A DNA stretch of 64,000 bases from Silene latifolia. Its lineage: Eukaryota > Streptophyta > Magnoliopsida > Caryophyllales > Caryophyllaceae. The stretch lies in assembly GCF_048544455.1 (NCBI RefSeq), contig NC_133526.1, forward strand, positions 3,922,001 through 3,986,000, in the 5' to 3' direction. The notes under the pieces were generated by a model. It was not told the origin of the DNA, searched no databases, and saw only the letters and a list, made by a program, of their open reading frames with translations. Numbering within the stretch: the first letter of the stretch is position 1; every line of letters begins with the position of its first letter. Positions 54,567-64,000 of the stretch are shown in pieces. The position numbers and the translations under genes are program-made.

Positions 54567-55198
54567 TCTTATCTTCATAAATACAAGATCATTTAGAGCA
54601 ATTATGTGCGTCCACGTCAGCAAAAAAAGTTTTTTTAAAGAAAAATAATGGTGAAATGCGGGACCCACAGGAAAATTAAGGAATTAATTAAAAAAACCAT
54701 CGTTGATGTTTTGTACGTTACTTTTTTATACGTAAATGATTTTTACGGAAATATTTATTCATAACTTTACGAATTAACTATATATTACATTTTTGATTTT
54801 TACGGAAATATTTATAAATAATTTAACGAATTAACTATTTATGAATAATAAATAATTTATATTATTGTATTATATTACAATAAATAACAACAAATTATAA
54901 AAAATTGATACAAATACAAAACAAGTTTTTACTACAGGAATGATATTATAGACTGTTTTAGTTAATTCTATATTTATCTTTCTTGAATTGTATTGTAAAC
55001 CCTTTTCAATTTTGACAATATCGCGATATCAAGGATTTAAAACATGTGCAAGTTTTTCACGTGTTTTAACCTATTATCATTATAAAAGAAATAGAGTATA
55101 AAATATTTATGTATTTTGGTTAATCTTTCTAAAATGTTAAGCATAATATCAATAGTCTCAAAAACATATCGTGCAATTTTGCACGGGTTGAAAACTAG
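54567..55198 (+). mobile_element. Non-autonomous Helitron, unit C only
   Basis: It starts TCTTATCTTCATAAATAC and ends CTAG. A hairpin with stem CGTGCAA/TTGCACG and loop TT lies 9 bp before CTAG. It inserted between A and T: unit A reads CCTAATGGGTTG, here split after CTAA. It is 632 bp, AT-rich and non-coding. It is related in 3' structure to the Helitron at 46632-49436. Confidence 0.88.
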
Positions 55199-55239
55199 TG
55201 GGTTTTATATATCAAAACCCATAATTAATAATAATTCTC

Positions 55240-56202
55240 GTGTTGTAGCTGCTGGCCCTGCTTTTGATGATGCCGCACAGGTGTTTACTGCGACTACAGG
55301 TTCTGATATATTAGGTCGCCCTAGTGAAATTGCTGCCCCCAAACTTATGAAGAAATTGGCGGATATTTATTTCACGACGGTTGCTTTTGCCTCGAGTCCT
55401 GTTTTTCTTTGACACCTCGCTAGATCGCTCTATGGCGGTCTCGGCGGGGTTCTCACTCCTCCGATTGGTTGCGTGCGGTTCCTATCTCGGGGTTGGGGCG
55501 GACTATGAACGGAGGACTTACCGTAGTGTCTTTGGTGTATCGTCCTGGTGTTCCGTTATTCTCGGTATCTAGGCCCCGTCCCGCTTGCTCTCGGGTTTTT
55601 TTGGGGATGTTTTTGGGGACCACGCCGTTTCTTGTCTTGGTCTTGGGCGTTAAACATCGGCATAACCTTGTCCAGGACACTCTCTTCGACATCCGCTATA
55701 GATCCGGTATATCTCTGCGGGAAGGAGGTTGATATCGGTTTGGTTGATGGGCATGGTGGCTCTCTTCGTCCTGCGGATTTATTGCTTTATTCTTGGGACG
55801 GGGCGTGATGTGTGCGTCGACTGACGGGTTCTTCACCTTTGACTCGATCGGGTTGGCGATTTTGTACGGGCGGGTTGTCACCGATCTTTGCTCGGCGGAA
55901 GTGTGCTAAGTATGGGGATTTGTGCGCGGTAGCGGGTTATGGTTTCCTACCTTTCTCTTTCTCTTCACTCGGGAGTTGAGTTCGGATCTTTGTTGCCTTG
56001 CTCAAGCGGATCCGAGAAATTCTCGGTATCTCGGGATCTTTGGGGCTCGGGTAGCCGCTTACATTTTTACTCGTATTAGCTTTACTATTGCTAAGGGTGT
56101 GGGAGCCCAGATTGTCTCTCGGCTCCCCACCAATTTCATGTAAACCTTTTATTTTTATTATAATGAAAGCTGCGCGCATAATAATAATAAAAAAAAAAAA
56201 AA

Positions 56203-56275
<73 letters not shown>
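55240..56275 (+). mobile_element. RTE-like LINE C-terminal fragment with TAA tail
   Basis: A GC-rich stretch encodes, in several frames separated by frameshifts, the C-terminal region of a plant non-LTR retrotransposon protein. Segments include GPAFDDAAQVF, IAAPKLMKKLADIYF, VPISGLGRTMNG, VDIGLVDGHGGSLRPADLLL and GVGAQIVSRLPTNFM. I recognise these as typical of plant RTE-type elements. An (ATT/TAA)n microsatellite at 56191-56275 is the expected RTE-type tail. The reading frame is disrupted and the RT domain missing, so it is dead. It sits where A and B have only a short TAA run. Confidence 0.7.
56191..56275. repeat. TAA microsatellite
   Basis: A run of A then about 25 TAA/ATA triplets at the 3' end of the RTE-like fragment. 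A short TAATAATAATAATA is present at the homologous site in units A (about 12808) and B (about 37230). Confidence 0.9.
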
Positions 56276-56483
56276 TGACTCAACTCCAAGGTGACTTAAT
56301 AAGTTATAACTAGACCTATAGCGATTCAAAATAACCCGACCTGAAATATAAGGCACATAAACCGACCAGATGAGAAACCTAGATGCGAGGAATCCTCTTT
56401 AATAACGCCCCAAGCCGCCAAACTACCCCTTTCTTTCTTCAATTAGCTAGGCTGGTTAATAATACAGTAATAAAACACAAAAG

Positions 56484-57797
56484 ATGAACCGCGGCGGTGG
56501 TGGCAGTGGTGGTAATTCAACAACAATCGACGATTTGGATGATCATATGTTAACTCAAATATTATTTAGACTTCCGTCTTGTGCAGCTATTGTAGCATGT
56601 AAGCTTGTAAATAAACGTTGGTGTTCTTTAATCTCCGACCCTAAATTTGGGTCTCACTACTCTTATCATAAGAGAGAAAGCACTATTCTTTCAAAATTAT
56701 TAGGTCACAATACCGACGACGACGAGCCACCATTTACGTTTACAGCAATTATGATGGATATTCAGATACCTCGGCATCAATACTGTGGGGATGAAGGTAT
56801 CACCAATAAAGCCGTGTTTGGGTTCCCAAAATTATCGCTGAAATTCTTACCTTTGTTTTTCCGTATTGAGGCAACTTTCATGGACTTAGTCTTATGTTCC
56901 AATCATGAATGTGATAAGATTTATTATATTACCAATCCAGTAACCAAACAATGGGTTGCTCTGCCACCATGTCCTCGTATTACCGACAACCAATGGCAAT
57001 CATTTGAGCGATGGGCTAGTTTAGTATGCCAACAGCCTTATGACCTTACCCAAAATTACAAGTTTCGGGTTGTTGTGATTAATCACGATCCACCACCGGT
57101 TTATCAATTGCGAGTTTATTGTTCTGAGATTTGTGAATGGAAGAAATTTAATCTTAGCGTATCCATCAACCCTGAACTAGCGGCTCAAGGGCGTATTTAT
57201 GATAATAAATTTCAGGGTGTTGTTTGTAACGGCATCATCTACCTTCACCACATGTTATATTTCGCGGCGTTTAATCCATTTGATGTGGACGAGATGACTG
57301 TCAGTACTAGTACCATTGAGGCTAAGGTTCTCCCGTCATTGGCAGCCCAAGTTGGCTGTTTTTTACGAGAGTCTTCGGGACAATTGTATATCATGCATAA
57401 CCCTAACAAGGATTATTATCCTATGTACTACATACAACGTGGGAAGGCCATTGAATTAGCGTTGGCGGTCTGGAAATTGGACCCGAATCAAGTACCTTTG
57501 ATATGGAAAATGACTTTCAAAGGTTTATGCACGGGCAATCTGAACAAACTCGAACCAGCCAATAGGGAAACTTTACTCCCAGGATTAGGGATGCACCCGA
57601 ACAATGACAAATTGATTTATATGCATCTTTATGTGCAGCAGGGGCTGTTGGTTTTGTGCGATACACAAACAAGATTGATAAAGCCTTCAAAAAGGCTGGT
57701 GAGATTTAATGGAGAGACGTTTGGTGATAGGCTCGAGCTCCAGTGGTGGCCCTCCTCAGTTCCTAAGGCAGCCTACTTGTCGAATGCCTCTCAATAG
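56484..57797 (+). CDS. F-box protein C3
   Basis: Predicted 437-residue F-box protein, close to A3 and B3. Linker GGGGSGGN, F-box at about 15-55 with LTQILFRLP (A3 and B3 have LTEILF). The C-terminal region differs at a few positions, for example MTVSTSTIEAKVLPSLAAQ, and has an extra alanine in PKAAYLSN. It uses the gene-2/3 upstream block from about 56382 and the CACAAAAG start context. Confidence 0.88.
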   Translation: MNRGGGGSGGNSTTIDDLDDHMLTQILFRLPSCAAIVACKLVNKRWCSLISDPKFGSHYSYHKRESTILSKLLGHNTDDDEPPFTFTAIMMDIQIPRHQYCGDEGITNKAVFGFPKLSLKFLPLFFRIEATFMDLVLCSNHECDKIYYITNPVTKQWVALPPCPRITDNQWQSFERWASLVCQQPYDLTQNYKFRVVVINHDPPPVYQLRVYCSEICEWKKFNLSVSINPELAAQGRIYDNKFQGVVCNGIIYLHHMLYFAAFNPFDVDEMTVSTSTIEAKVLPSLAAQVGCFLRESSGQLYIMHNPNKDYYPMYYIQRGKAIELALAVWKLDPNQVPLIWKMTFKGLCTGNLNKLEPANRETLLPGLGMHPNNDKLIYMHLYVQQGLLVLCDTQTRLIKPSKRLVRFNGETFGDRLELQWWPSSVPKAAYLSNASQ

Positions 57798-58590
57798 ACT
57801 CGATCATAAGAGTACTTGTTCCCACAATTTCACCCCAACAACTTTTGTGACCTAAGTTATTCGCGGGTATATATTTTCCCCTTTACAATCCAAAATAATC
57901 GTCTTCTATATTGTTGTTACATCAATGAGTTGTTCTTCAATTTTGTGCCATCTAATACGGAGTATTCGTTCGAAAGGAAACAAAATTATATCATGTCATG
58001 AAACCATCTCAACCAATAGCTTCTAAAGGCTGATAATTAAAGTTCTAAGATCGATTTTATACTCTAACAGTGGATGTTACCAGTTCTTCATCATATGCGT
58101 GCCTTGCTTCTATAGTTGCTTTATTTTAAATATAGTATCAAGTAGTCATCTTAGGTACAGTATCCAACCTGGTGTCAGTCTTGTCCGCTTGTTGTGCTCA
58201 TTGGCCTTACACTTGCAAGTCGTGCTATCAGTAAACAGTGCGATAAGTCGGACCATGACTTCACTTGAAAGACCACTGACTCGAATATTATTTGACTTGA
58301 AAGACTCGACCTGAAACTGACTTAAAATAACAAATTTAAATCGTTTACTTAATCAATATGACTCGGCATCCAATGAATAATAGCAAAACCCATAACGACT
58401 TAAAATAATTCGACCCAAATTACAAAGCACATCTATACTCAATATTACCTGACCTGACCTGATCGAGACATAGATGGCGGAACCCCCTTCATTCCTTCAA
58501 TATCGCACTAAAATTCCGCTTTCTTTATTGGTTTATGGTAAACTCGCTTTGCTACAACTATTTACGTATGTGTACATTTGATGACCAAGA

Positions 58591-58632
<42 letters not shown>

Positions 58633-58802
58633 GAGGAAAGTCGTCGTTTTTGGTAAAATCGCGTAGCCAAATCTATTTGCGTTAACTTAAAATATACAAT
58701 GCATAATTCTTTATTAATATGTGTATATATATAAGATAATTGCTTGTTGTATATGTTATAGGTATTGTTGCAGCAACACACAAGACATAGAGAAAGAGAG
58801 CC
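57798..58802. other. Spacer between C3 and C4
   Basis: Copy of 14360-15303 with small changes, including an inserted TACGGAGTA at about 57957 and a T-run/A-run pair at 58591-58628. The leader has TTGTTGCAGCAA at 58765-58776 and ends GAAAGAGAGCC. Confidence 0.6.
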
Positions 58803-60119
58803 ATGACTAGACCTAAAGAAACACGAAAGATGAACGACAGTGGTAGCGGTGGTGGTAATTCAACAACAATCGACGATTTGGATGACAATATGTTAACTCA
58901 AATATTATTTAGACTTCCCTCTTGTGCAACCGTACTAGCATGTAAGCTTGTGAACAAACATTGGTGTTATTTAATCTCCGACCCTAAATTTGGAGCTCAT
59001 TACTCTAATCATAAGAAGGAAAACTCTGACGAACCACCACCATGGACCTTTGTTTCAAATAAGATTGATTCTAACGCAAACGAAGTCCCTCAGTACCAAT
59101 ACTGTGTGGGTAATGGTAGCGCGAATGAAGCCATATTTGGGTCCCCGAAATTCTCGCTAGGATTCTTACCTTGTAAGTTCTTCCATATTGAGGCAACGTT
59201 CATGGACTTAGTCTTATGTTCCAGTCATGTTACCAGTCCAAGAGGCGATTGGATTTTTATTTATTTTCTTGCCAATCCACTAACCAAACAATGGGTTGCT
59301 CTGCCACCACGCCCGGTTTTTTTTAACCAATTGAGTTTGCAGCCATTTGTTACTTTAGTAGGTCAACAACCTTATGACTACACCCAAGATTACAAGTTTC
59401 GGGTTGTTGTCATTGATCATTGCCCACCACCGGTTTATGAATTGCTGGTTTATTGTTCCGAGATTGGCGTATGGAAAAGATTTTACCTTAGTATATCAAT
59501 CAACCCTGAACTAGCAGCTCAAAACCATCTTTATTATAATAATAAATTTCAGAGTGTTGTTTGTAACGGCATCATCTATTTTCACCATAAGTTATATTTT
59601 GCTGCGTTTAATCCGTTTGATGTGGACGAGACGACTGAGACTACTACCATTGAGGCTAAGGTTCTCCCGTCATTGCCATACCCAATTGACGGTTATTTGC
59701 GAGAATCTTCAGGACAATTGTTCATTATACATAGCCTTAAGAAGAGACGTTCTTTGTGGTACGACAAACGTGGGAGGACCATTGAACTCCGGTTGATGGT
59801 CTGTAAATTGGACCCAAATCAAGTACCTTTGATATGGAAGACAACTTTCGAAGGTTCATGCTCGGGCAATGTGATCGAACCACCTTATGATGATTACTCA
59901 GGCTACGACATGAAAGTCTGGAATATAGGGATGCACCCGAACAATGACAAATTGATTTATGTGCATCTTTGGCGAGAGCACCAGTTTTTTTGTTGCGATA
60001 CACGAACAAAATTGATAAAGTCTTTAAAAAATCTGTCGCCGATATATAATTTAGAGACATTTGATAGACTCGAGCTCCAGTGGTGGCCCACCTCAGTTCC
60101 TAAGGCATACTTGTCATAG
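58803..60119 (+). CDS. F-box protein C4 (A4/A5 chimera)
   Basis: Predicted 438-residue intact F-box protein and counterpart of B4. The linker is four residues shorter (GSGGGN), the F-box lies at about 23-63, and VLACKLVNKHWCYL keeps the Ala that is Pro in A4 and B4. The middle has QQPYDY and VYELLVYC where B4 has QQPSDY and VYQLLVYC. The 3' half is of the A5 type, as in B4. The chimera therefore predates the B/C duplication, or is the ancestral state. Confidence 0.87.
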   Translation: MTRPKETRKMNDSGSGGGNSTTIDDLDDNMLTQILFRLPSCATVLACKLVNKHWCYLISDPKFGAHYSNHKKENSDEPPPWTFVSNKIDSNANEVPQYQYCVGNGSANEAIFGSPKFSLGFLPCKFFHIEATFMDLVLCSSHVTSPRGDWIFIYFLANPLTKQWVALPPRPVFFNQLSLQPFVTLVGQQPYDYTQDYKFRVVVIDHCPPPVYELLVYCSEIGVWKRFYLSISINPELAAQNHLYYNNKFQSVVCNGIIYFHHKLYFAAFNPFDVDETTETTTIEAKVLPSLPYPIDGYLRESSGQLFIIHSLKKRRSLWYDKRGRTIELRLMVCKLDPNQVPLIWKTTFEGSCSGNVIEPPYDDYSGYDMKVWNIGMHPNNDKLIYVHLWREHQFFCCDTRTKLIKSLKNLSPIYNLETFDRLELQWWPTSVPKAYLS

Positions 60120-60583
60120 TAAGGCATACTCGTCCAATGGCACATACAGTACTTCTTTGAATCCTAATGTTTATGTTTAATATAGTGACGGTGTTTACTC
60201 AAGTTTAATTCCAGTTGCCTATATTGTAAGCACACTACATATATTATCGAGCTGTTCTTAAATTTTGGACCATCTAATATCGCTCGAAAAATAAGACCAC
60301 ATTGATAATTAATCAAAAAGTTTATTATTGTCTTGTTTAAAAAAAAAGTTTATTATTGTCTAGCATTTTTCAGGTTCTCCGTGTTGTTTGCATCACTCTT
60401 TGCAGGTCGAGTGTCGTCACTTGTTATGTTATTTCTTCTTGCAGCTTATTGCGCGCTTCAAGTTCTATCCATGACTACACCCCTTGGATTCAATTAGCTG
60501 TGTTCGGATGTCGCTGTATAGTATATAGATCTTGCACAAACATTAGGCGATTAAAAGAATATATAATATTTAAATATAATATA
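60120..60583. other. 3' flank of C4
   Basis: Nearly identical to 41051-41514. Non-coding. Confidence 0.55.
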
Positions 60584-60720
60584 CTCCCTTCTATTCACAA
60601 TAAACCCCCCCCCCTCCCTTTTATTTTGTACCACACAAACAGTTAACAAAAATGAAATAGGGAAGTTATTGTGAATAGACGGAAAAGGAAATAGGGAAGT
60701 TTATTATGAATAGGAGGGAG
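60584..60720. mobile_element. Stowaway-like MITE, unit C
   Basis: Copy of 41515-41658 with the C tract reduced to ten C, a T and three C. TA duplication and ends as in unit B. Confidence 0.8.
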
Positions 60721-60839
60721 TATATAATACTATTCTACTCCGACTAGGAAAAGGAAAGTTAGGAAGGATGCTTTAGTAATTTTGTAATTTAGCTTCCTAT
60801 ATAACATGTATATTGGTTGTTGTATACTTGTATGTAATA

Positions 60840-60851
60840 TTGTTGCAACAA
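60840..60851. promoter_or_regulatory. Leader palindrome of C6
   Basis: TTGTTGCAACAA lies 8 bp before the C6 start codon, as in B6. Confidence 0.4.
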
Positions 60852-60859
60852 CACTAGCC

Positions 60860-62131
60860 ATGAACCACGACGGCCGTCGTGATGTTGGTGGCGGTGGTCG
60901 TAATTCAACAACAATTGACGATTTGGATGACAATATGTTAACTCAAATATTGTTTAGACTTCCCTTTGGTACATCGGTATTAGCATGCATTCCTGTAAAT
61001 AAGCGTTGGTGTTCTATAATCACCGACCCTAAATTTGCAACTCACTTCTGCAATCATAAGAAGGAAAGCACTACTCTTTCCAAATCAGGTCCAAATATTA
61101 ACGACAGCAAGCCGCAATGGACCTTTATTGCAGATATGATTGATGTAATGCGAGTCAATAAAGCCGTGTTTGAGTCCCCAATATTCTCGATGATATTTTT
61201 ACCTCGTGCTTATGTTATTGAGGCAACTTTCAAAGACTTAGTCTTATGTTCCGGTCCCCTGACCAGAGGAAGTGATCCTGTTTTTAACATTGCCAATCCG
61301 ATAACCAAGCAATTGGTTGCTCTGCCACCATGCCGTGTTATTACCAATGAATTGCGTTTGTTTGGTTTGAAGCCATGGATTGGATTAGTATGCCAAAACT
61401 ACAAGTATCGGGTGGTTGTGATTCAGCAATGTCGGGCTCCAGTTTATAAATTGCTGGTTTATTGTTCTGAGATTTGTGAATGGAAGGAATTTCTTCTTCG
61501 TGTATCAATCAACCCTGAACTAGCAGTTAGTCGTCGTGATTATTATAATAGTAAATTTCAGGGTGTTGTTTGTAACGGCATTATCTACCTTCACCACATG
61601 TTATATTTCGCTTCGTTTAATCCGTTTGATTTGGATGAGACAACTAACAGTAACAACACCACAATCGAGGCTGAAATTCTCCCGGCATTGCCAGGCCCAG
61701 TTGAAGGTTATTTGCGAGAGTCTTCGGGAAAATTGTTCATCATTCATAACCCTAACAAGAAACATTCTGTATACTACAACAAAAATGGCAAGGCCATTGA
61801 ATTGTCGTTGAAGGTCTGGAAATTGGACCCGAATCAAGTACCTTTAATATGGAAGACGACTTTCGAAGGATTATGCACCGGCAATTTGGACAAAATCGAA
61901 GAAATCAATTCAAATCGGAGTAGTATTATCTGGAATTTAGGTTTGCATCCAAACAATGACAATTTGATTTATATGCATCTTTTGCAAAAGGAGCAGTTGG
62001 TTCTGTGCGATACACGAACAAAATTGATAAAGCCTTTGAAAAGTCTGCCAGGATATAATTCAATGAGGTTTGATAGACTCGAGCTCCAGTGGTGGCCCAC
62101 CTCAGTTCCTAAGGCATATCACATATGTTAA
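60860..62131 (+). CDS. F-box protein C6
   Basis: Predicted 423-residue F-box protein of the gene-6 type. N-terminus NHDGRRDVGGGG, F-box at about 19-59 (LPFGTSVLACIPVNKRWCS). It lacks the 7 codons QPDDYTQ of B6, reading VCQNYKYR like A6. The C-terminus is changed to PKAYHIC by a small indel. The frame is intact throughout, unlike A6. The start is chosen by homology; an in-frame ATG at 60806 would add 18 residues. Confidence 0.86.
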   Translation: MNHDGRRDVGGGGRNSTTIDDLDDNMLTQILFRLPFGTSVLACIPVNKRWCSIITDPKFATHFCNHKKESTTLSKSGPNINDSKPQWTFIADMIDVMRVNKAVFESPIFSMIFLPRAYVIEATFKDLVLCSGPLTRGSDPVFNIANPITKQLVALPPCRVITNELRLFGLKPWIGLVCQNYKYRVVVIQQCRAPVYKLLVYCSEICEWKEFLLRVSINPELAVSRRDYYNSKFQGVVCNGIIYLHHMLYFASFNPFDLDETTNSNNTTIEAEILPALPGPVEGYLRESSGKLFIIHNPNKKHSVYYNKNGKAIELSLKVWKLDPNQVPLIWKTTFEGLCTGNLDKIEEINSNRSSIIWNLGLHPNNDNLIYMHLLQKEQLVLCDTRTKLIKPLKSLPGYNSMRFDRLELQWWPTSVPKAYHIC

Positions 62132-63574
62132 GAAGGCGAGATTTCGAGTGCCCGCAAACTCCAAATTTTTTGTTCTTCTGAATCTTTTAATTAAATTGTA
62201 ACTCGTACACTCGTACACAATAATGTCGTAATTTTTTCATAAAATAATCTCTTCTGAATTGCCTCGTTTCCGTGTAAGTTTTTTGTAGGTCAATTTTTTT
62301 ATTCCTTTTTTTAAACAGTTGATCTCAATCAAGACGGTCATATCCGTCTGAAGATAGAAATTCTCCCAAAGTACTAAGTGTTTTTAGCGTAATTTAACTT
62401 AAATGCAAATGGTATAAACTAAAGAGGTTCGCAATTTTATTATAGCCGTTTTAAGGGATATTTATTGAAATAAGGTTCATAATTTCATTCTCTACAGTAT
62501 ATTCATAATAATTACCATATTTCTTAGCTCATATGAATGAAAATATTAAGGAGTACAAATTTTTAGTCATGGATATGGAAAGATTATAGTCTTCTTGTGG
62601 TGTTTCTCGAGTCGGAAAATGGGTTTCTCGGATCCAGAAAATTAACGATGACAATAAGTTTTCGGCCAAACTACCAAATTGGTAAAAAAAAAGTGGAGGG
62701 TTGTTGCCAAATTGGTAAAAAAAGTTTTACTTTAACAAATACTCTATCATTGCAACTAGATTTGACAAAACTACCCTTATTGAATTAGTAAACTAAAAAA
62801 AACATTATCCGAGACTCGTCATTAGCAACTATGACCCGAAACTTAAAATTAAAACACTTGACCCAAATTTGATTCAACGTTGTTAGTCAAATTTAGTTGG
62901 GTGACTTGGGTAAAGGGTATTTTCAATTTGTCACATTCCCTTAACTTTTTTTACCAATTTGTCACAAGTTTTCACATAAGTTCCTAAATCCTACGGAGTA
63001 CTTCCTAGTTTAAACTATTTACTGTCATCTTGAAAGTTAAAGGTCCTATAATTTTACGATCCAAGAACGTTTGACCGATCCAAGATCTTACAATTCTATT
63101 ATCGTTGTAGAATCCTACGATCTTATTCGTTTGAAAATTTCTAAACATAGGATCATAATACGATCGATAAATATTAATAAATATAAAATATATGTATTCT
63201 GATCTTCAATTTTATATTTTTACCAAATAAAAAACTATATTTAGTTAGTTTGTAGAATCTTACACTCCTACAATCCGATTCAAAGTAAATTTCCGATCCT
63301 CACAACATTGCTTATTGGCTAGCTCCCTTTATGCACAAAAAAATAATTCCTCCTGTTTTTATTACTTTATTTAATTTGGCTAGTTTATGGTAAACTCGCA
63401 ATGCTAAACCTGTTACGAAGTAGAATAGGAAAGACAGGAATTGATGCTTTATTAGTAATTTAGTTTCCTATATATAATATACTATTACTATGAACAATAT
63501 AAATTTATTAGATAATTGGTTATTGTATGTTATATTGTTGTTCTATAACGCACAAATCTTAACCAAACAGAGCC
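62132..63574. other. Spacer between C6 and C7
   Basis: Non-coding, homologous to 43100-44444 and 20924-22757. It includes the MULE empty site at about 62227 and a C-only insertion (62664-62965). Confidence 0.55.
62664..62965. mobile_element. Small element with 8-bp TSD, unit C only
   Basis: Flanked by AAGTTTTC at 62656-62663 and 62966-62973. Units A and B have the empty site (ATAAGTTTTCA at about 22038 and 43526). ACCAAATTGGTAAAAAAA near the left end is mirrored by TTTTTTTACCAATTTG at the right end. Eight bp suggests hAT, but the termini are not diagnostic. Confidence 0.7.
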
Positions 63575-64000
63575 ATGACTACTAGACCTCGAAAAACACA
63601 AAAGATTAACCACACTACTAGACCTCGAAAAACACAAAAGATTAACCACGGTGGTGGTGATGGTGGTGGTGGTGGTGGTGGTGGTGGTGGTGGTAATTCT
63701 GCAACAATCGACGATTTGGATGATCATATATTAACTCAAATATTATTTAAACTTCCGTCTTGTGCACCTATAATAGCATGCAAACTTCTAAACAAACGTT
63801 GGTGTTCTTTAATCTCCGACCCTAAATTTGCAGCTCATTTCTCCGATCATAAGAAGGAAATTACTACTCTTTCCAAACCATGTTCCAATATTGATGATGA
63901 CGAGACACCATGGTCCTTTATTGCAACTACGAGTGGTCTTAATGTCCATCGGTACCAATATTGTGGGATCAATGACGCCGTCTTTGGGTCCTCAAAATTC
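63575..64000 (+). CDS. F-box protein C7 (partial, runs off the window)
   Basis: The first 142 codons of a gene-7-type F-box protein. The basic TTRPRKTQKINH segment is perfectly duplicated, followed by GGGD and eleven glycines. The F-box follows (IDDLDDHILTQILFKLP, LLNKRWCSLISDPKF). Codon TGT is intact where A7 has TGA (QYCGIN). No lesion is visible up to the edge. The start follows CAGAGCC as in B7. Confidence 0.85.
   Translation, partial: MTTRPRKTQKINHTTRPRKTQKINHGGGDGGGGGGGGGGGNSATIDDLDDHILTQILFKLPSCAPIIACKLLNKRWCSLISDPKFAAHFSDHKKEITTLSKPCSNIDDDETPWSFIATTSGLNVHRYQYCGINDAVFGSSKF

Larger units (their letters stand above)
52128..64000 (+). repeat. Segmental tandem duplication, unit C
   Basis: This repeats unit B from the end of gene 1 through genes 2, 3, 4, 6 and 7 and runs off the right edge. 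C2 to C3 is shortened by a deletion of about 2.9 kb and then partly refilled by a Helitron and an RTE-like fragment. Divergence from B is greater than that between A and B in the gene 2-3 region. Confidence 0.85.

Noticed and set aside
55116..55412. 98-codon open frame spanning the Helitron end
   Set aside because: It fuses Helitron 3' sequence to the RTE-like fragment and is an accidental chimera.
5305..64000. S-locus F-box (SLF) self-incompatibility locus
   Set aside because: A tandem F-box array suggests it, but no S-RNase gene is present. The C-terminal region was not matched to SLF, and nothing links the family to pollen function.

Overview
This is nuclear DNA of a flowering plant. It has intronless F-box genes, long AT-rich intergenic DNA, Stowaway, hAT-like, Tourist-like and Mutator-like MITEs, Helitrons, a Ty1/copia remnant and truncated LINEs. 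The many short TACGGAGTA-type words and the F-box family type would fit a core eudicot such as the Caryophyllales, but the species is an inference and is not shown by the sequence.

The window is a tandem array of one lineage-specific F-box family, arranged in three large repeated segments. Unit A (about 5305-27190) carries A1 (5805), A2 (8478), A3 (13049) and four broken genes: A4 (15304, internal deletion), A5 (17434, 5' end lost and a LINE at its edge), A6 (19639, 4-bp frameshift) and A7 (22758, nonsense codon). A Ty1/copia 3' remnant (27482-28444) lies between units A and B. Unit B (about 29405-52130) repeats the set with six intact genes: B1 (30205), B2 (32898), B3 (37471), B4 (39722, a chimera of the A4 and A5 types), B6 (41798) and B7 (44445). 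Unit C (52128 to the right edge) starts inside a gene-1 coding sequence at a microhomology junction. It carries a gene-1 stub, truncated C2 (53639), C3 (56484), chimeric C4 (58803), C6 (60860) and the start of C7 (63575). Positions 1-5304 lie outside the array and contain no gene I can support, although 2155-2545 resembles an F-box 3' flank.

Each intact protein has a charged or glycine-rich N-terminus, an F-box of about 40 residues and a C-terminal region of about 350 residues ending in a shared LELQWWP motif. By family knowledge these would be substrate receptors of SCF (SKP1-CUL1-F-box) ubiquitin ligases. The substrates cannot be read from sequence.

Because the units are so similar, indels between them can be scored as filled and empty transposon sites. 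This gives well-defined ends and target duplications for many elements and a partial order of events. Three points deserve a second look: the chimeric, converted and truncated genes; the unit B/C microhomology junction; and a strong concentration of differences between copies at CAG/CTG trinucleotides, which may be a sequencing artefact linked to CHG methylation.
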